From positions 620,001 to 684,000 of the forward strand of contig NZ_CP023000.1 of the NCBI RefSeq assembly GCF_002277895.1: 64,000 bases of DNA, read 5' to 3'. Position numbers and translations under genes: made by a program. Origin of the DNA: Rhizobium sp. 11515TR (GTDB lineage Bacteria > Pseudomonadota > Alphaproteobacteria > Rhizobiales > Rhizobiaceae). Shown piece after piece: positions 61,176 to 64,000 of the stretch. The notes below the pieces were generated by a model. It searched no databases, had not been told where the DNA came from, and worked only from the letters and a program-made list of their open reading frames with translations. The number at the start of each line of letters is the position of its first letter. Within the stretch, counting starts at the first letter, position 1.

Positions 61176-62453
61176 ATGGAGAGCATAGAACCTTTCGAAC
61201 GACTTGGTCTGGCGCTCGCTGTTGGGGCGATCGTCGGTGTCGAACGCCACTGGCGAGAACGTGACGAAGGCGCAGGAAAGCGAACCGCCGGGATCCGCAC
61301 CTTCATGATCGCGGGCATGCTCGGCGGCCTTTCAGGAGTCATCGAACAGGCGCTTTCCGAGCCGCCGGCACGAGACGGCCTGGTCGTCGTTGCCATGTTC
61401 GCGATCTTTAGTGTGATCTTCGCCCTTTATCAGGTTCGGGAGTCGATCGCTGAGGGAAATTTCAGTGTTACAACTGTCGTCACTGCCATGACAACGTTTG
61501 CCCTGGGAGCCCTGGCCGTATTGGGTGACACGCGATTGGCAGCAGCCGGCGGCGTGGCGCTGGTGGCAATTCTGGCCAGCCGAGAGATATTGCATCGGTT
61601 TGTTCGCGCCCTGAGCTGGAATGAATTGCGATCGGCGGTGGTTTTTCTTGCCATGACTGTTATTGTTCTACCTATCCTGCCGACTGCCCCGCTCGGCCCG
61701 TTCGGCGGAATTTCCCCTTCTCGGACTTGGCAGTTGGTAGTCCTTCTTGCGGGGATCTCCTTCGTGGGTTACGTAGCCGTCAAAACGCTTGGGCAAGTTC
61801 GCGGCGAACTCGCCTCGGGCGCAGTCAACGGCTTGGTGTCGTCAACCGCGATTGCCGTCACGAATGCCCGCCTCAGCGCGGCAGGGCATTCGGCCGCGCT
61901 GCTGGCTGCCGGCGCCACAGCCGCAAATACCGCCTCCTACCTCAAAGTCCTTCTTTATATAACCATCCTTGCCCCCTCCATCGCCGGTCGCCTTGGAGCA
62001 TCCCTGGTTGCCGGTGCCTTGGTGATGGCAGCATTTTCATTGCTGTTTGCGAGGAACAACACTGCTGAGCACGCTCAATCCGGCACACGAAATCCGTTTG
62101 AACTGCTTTCCGTTTTGAAAACTGCCCTCCTGCTTGTAGCCGTGGGTTTTCTGGCCAGGGCCGCGGCGGCGTGGTTCGGAGAATCCGGTTTGCTCGTCGT
62201 CTCGACGCTCTCGGGCCTCGCAGATATTGACGCAATTACCGTGACGATCACCGGCCTCCTTGACACAATAGGCACCGAGTTTGCTGCAATTGCTCTCGGC
62301 GCAGCCGTCATTGCCAATACAACGGCAAAGGTGGCATATGCTCTAGCGTTGGGTGATCGCGCCTATAGTGGACGCTTTACCTTGGCCAGCGTCTGTGCGC
62401 TCCTAGCGGGCATCGTCATGTTCAAAGCGACGCCGATGATCGGGTGGGTATGA
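61176..62453 (+). CDS. MgtC/SapB-DUF4010 family membrane protein
   Basis: A 425-residue integral membrane protein with about eleven or twelve spans. The N-terminal part (residues 8-130) is the MgtC-like module (LGLALAVGAIVGVERHW), and the C-terminal part (from about 180) is DUF4010 (GELASGAVNGLVSSTAIAVT). MgtC proteins affect magnesium and phosphate homeostasis and virulence; the DUF4010 half is of unknown function. It stands alone. Confidence 0.82.
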   Translation: MESIEPFERLGLALAVGAIVGVERHWRERDEGAGKRTAGIRTFMIAGMLGGLSGVIEQALSEPPARDGLVVVAMFAIFSVIFALYQVRESIAEGNFSVTTVVTAMTTFALGALAVLGDTRLAAAGGVALVAILASREILHRFVRALSWNELRSAVVFLAMTVIVLPILPTAPLGPFGGISPSRTWQLVVLLAGISFVGYVAVKTLGQVRGELASGAVNGLVSSTAIAVTNARLSAAGHSAALLAAGATAANTASYLKVLLYITILAPSIAGRLGASLVAGALVMAAFSLLFARNNTAEHAQSGTRNPFELLSVLKTALLLVAVGFLARAAAAWFGESGLLVVSTLSGLADIDAITVTITGLLDTIGTEFAAIALGAAVIANTTAKVAYALALGDRAYSGRFTLASVCALLAGIVMFKATPMIGWV

Positions 62454-62628
62454 ATGGAACACCTGCCAAATAACGGTCAGCTGGCCGGTTGCTCGCGCTG
62501 AATGAACCAAAACCAAGTATCAGCGCCTTCCACTCGCAGCTAACGAACCCCGTTACGCAGCATTTACGGTAACGTACTTCCCTCTCCCGCTTTGAATGCC
62601 AGTATGGCAACATCATCGGGAGCAAAAA

Positions 62629-63420
62629 ATGAACCGCACCATCTTCCTGCTAGCGCTTGTCTCAGCGACACCTGTGCTCGCCGAAGACGATGTGGACGAA
62701 CTGGCACGGAAGGTCTCCAATCCCGCCTCATTCATGGTGAGTGTTCCGGTTCACAGTGATTTCGATATCGGTCGCTGGGGTGATGGCAAAACCTATTCCG
62801 CCACGCTCGACATAGAACCGGTCATTCCGTTTGCACTGACCGATGATTGGAACATGATCTCTCACACTGACATCCCCATCGCCTATAGCGATCCCGTCGG
62901 CTCTGCCGGCGGGCGGCTCGGAATCGGCGATATCAGCCAGAATCTGTCGTTTACGCCAGCCCGCCACGGCCCCCTGGTCTGGGCGTTTGGACCGGAATTC
63001 TCATTGCCGACGGCAACGGATGATCGATTCGGGACGGGAAAGCTTTCCATAGGACCTTCGGGGCTCCTGCTACTGCAGACAAAGTCGATGAGCGTTGGTC
63101 TGTCGGCGGACCATCTATGGTCGGTGGCCGGCTCTGGCAGCAGGACGCGGGTCAATACAACGGAAATCCAACCCTTCCTGGCCTGGCATATCGGACAGGG
63201 ACGGACGATCTCGACCAATATCGACTTTTCATACGACTGGGTGGCACACGACTATACGCTGCCCATATCCCTTTCCTTCTCGAAGATCATGAAATTCGGC
63301 GAACAGACGGTGAGCGTTTCCTTCGGTGCGAAATACTGGCTCGAAGGACCAAAAGACGGACCGCAATGGGGCTTGAAGGCAGGGCTCGTTTTCCTTTTTC
63401 CGCAAAAGAGCGGGAGCTAG
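62629..63420 (+). CDS. probable outer-membrane beta-barrel protein
   Basis: A 263-residue secreted protein. Residues 1-18 are a signal peptide (MNRTIFLLALVSATPVLA). The rest is rich in alternating beta strands (IGDISQNLSFTPA, WAFGPEFSLPTATDD, TISTNIDFSYDW) like small transporter-type barrels of the MetA-pathway/phenol-degradation group. GGGAG precedes the ATG at 62629, which is better than 62596. Cargo unknown. Confidence 0.75.
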   Translation: MNRTIFLLALVSATPVLAEDDVDELARKVSNPASFMVSVPVHSDFDIGRWGDGKTYSATLDIEPVIPFALTDDWNMISHTDIPIAYSDPVGSAGGRLGIGDISQNLSFTPARHGPLVWAFGPEFSLPTATDDRFGTGKLSIGPSGLLLLQTKSMSVGLSADHLWSVAGSGSRTRVNTTEIQPFLAWHIGQGRTISTNIDFSYDWVAHDYTLPISLSFSKIMKFGEQTVSVSFGAKYWLEGPKDGPQWGLKAGLVFLFPQKSGS

Positions 63421-63464
63421 ACGGAATCCGCTCCAAAAGTCTTCTGCAAGCGTTCCAGCCCCTC

Positions 63465-64000
63465 CTAACGCTCGAAAACGAGATAGTTCTCCCAAGCCCT
63501 GATCCTCAATAGGATCCTGCGGATGATTGCAAACTCGATCCAGTGGTCGCTATAGACTGCAACCTCTGCGGCAGCCCCGCCGGGCAGATTGAAACGTGAG
63601 ACATCCTCGAGAATGTCGACAATCAGCATCATCCGACCCTTGCCGAAGGGAGGGCTTGGCGAAAGTAGCGTTCCGGAGGGCTCAAGCTGTCCTTCGGCCA
63701 TATATTGCAAGACATTCTCTACCCTCCCCTTGAAGACGCGGCCGGGGATGCCGGCAAAGGAAATTTCCGCCTCATCGCCAACATTCACCCGCTGCAGCGC
63801 AACCTGATCAAAGGACGCGGCAAATATCCTGCGGTCTGTATGGATGAACGTCATGACCGGCTTTAAGGGCAATGAGACAGCCATCATCCCAGGATGAAGG
63901 AAGACTTGTGTGGCGTAACCGTCCGTCGGCGCCTTGTAGACGCTCTGCTCCAGTTCGAATTCTGCTCTGGCAAGTTCGGCCTCGAGCTGGGCGACATTAG
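63465..64000 (-). CDS. HlyD-family membrane fusion/secretion protein (partial)
   Basis: The last 178 residues of a protein whose N-terminus lies beyond the window. The sequence shows the end of an alpha-helical hairpin (LEAELARAEFELEQSVYKAP), then the HlyD beta-barrel (DGYATQVFLHPGMMAV, VNVGDEAEISFAGIPG, VFKGRVENVLQ). The C-terminal VAVYSDHWIEFAIIRRIL resembles the YibH/YiaV-type inner-membrane subgroup. It converges on the outer-membrane protein gene. Confidence 0.82.
   Translation of the reverse strand, partial: NVAQLEAELARAEFELEQSVYKAPTDGYATQVFLHPGMMAVSLPLKPVMTFIHTDRRIFAASFDQVALQRVNVGDEAEISFAGIPGRVFKGRVENVLQYMAEGQLEPSGTLLSPSPPFGKGRMMLIVDILEDVSRFNLPGGAAAEVAVYSDHWIEFAIIRRILLRIRAWENYLVFER

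Noticed and set aside
1..64000. CRISPR array, prophage, intact insertion sequence or replication origin
   Set aside because: No regularly spaced repeats, transposase or integrase frame, phage structural gene, repABC gene or iteron array was seen.

Overview
The window reads as high-GC alphaproteobacterial DNA, most like Rhizobium or a close relative. Evidence is the ehu/eut/doe gene set, the Stc2/Gbc-type betaine oxygenase, many LysR/GntR/AraC regulators, rhizobial-type intergenic palindromes, and dense ABC-importer and catabolic operons. I see no rRNA, tRNA, CRISPR array, intact insertion sequence or replication origin. The content (catabolism plus uptake plus local regulators, with few housekeeping genes) suits a megaplasmid, a chromid or an accessory chromosomal region. 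This is inference.

Layout. 1-3491: an ECF-type importer (ATPase cut by the window start, S component), a phosphoribosyltransferase and a divergent LysR regulator. 3940-4371: a DUF3846 protein. 4673-17269: a full ectoine/5-hydroxyectoine catabolic island. It has asnC/doeX, doeC (ssd), doeD (atf) and the MocR-type regulator enuR on the plus strand, facing eutB-eutC-doeA-doeB-ehuB-ehuC-ehuD-ehuA on the minus strand. Imported ectoine is opened by DoeA, deacetylated by DoeB, transaminated by DoeD and oxidised to aspartate by DoeC. EutB and EutC bring hydroxyectoine into the same route. 17541-19563: a DUF3422 membrane protein and a VOC protein. 19585-28949: a branched-chain amino acid degradation operon (SDR, thiolase, acyl-CoA dehydrogenase, E1 alpha, E1 beta, E2, E3) with a divergent AraC regulator. 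29060-32380: LysR plus a two-component Rieske betaine-demethylase-type system.

32381-37561 is a decayed stretch around one intact gene. It holds remnants of an AbiEi/AbiEii type IV toxin-antitoxin pair fused to a 3' piece of bamA, then an EAL-PAS-PAS-PAS-GGDEF protein, then a broken small gene. 37562-48524 is one long minus-strand operon: a GntR regulator, a dipeptide-type ABC importer with two paralogous binding proteins at its ends, gamma-glutamyltransferase, a polysaccharide-deacetylase-family enzyme and an SDR. 48697-49470 is a multiply frameshifted alpha/beta hydrolase.

49695-60288 is the most interesting block: a meta-cleavage aromatic pathway with galD-, galC- and galB-like genes. Its ring opener is a VOC (type I) extradiol dioxygenase instead of the LigAB/GalA class. 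Divergent to it lie a Liv-type importer, an NAD(P)-dependent oxidoreductase and an unusual LysR regulator with two tandem HTH domains. 60288-64000: a YhcG (DUF1016) nuclease fragment, a DUF4010/MgtC-type membrane protein, an outer-membrane beta-barrel-like protein and the C-terminal part of an HlyD-family protein cut by the window end.
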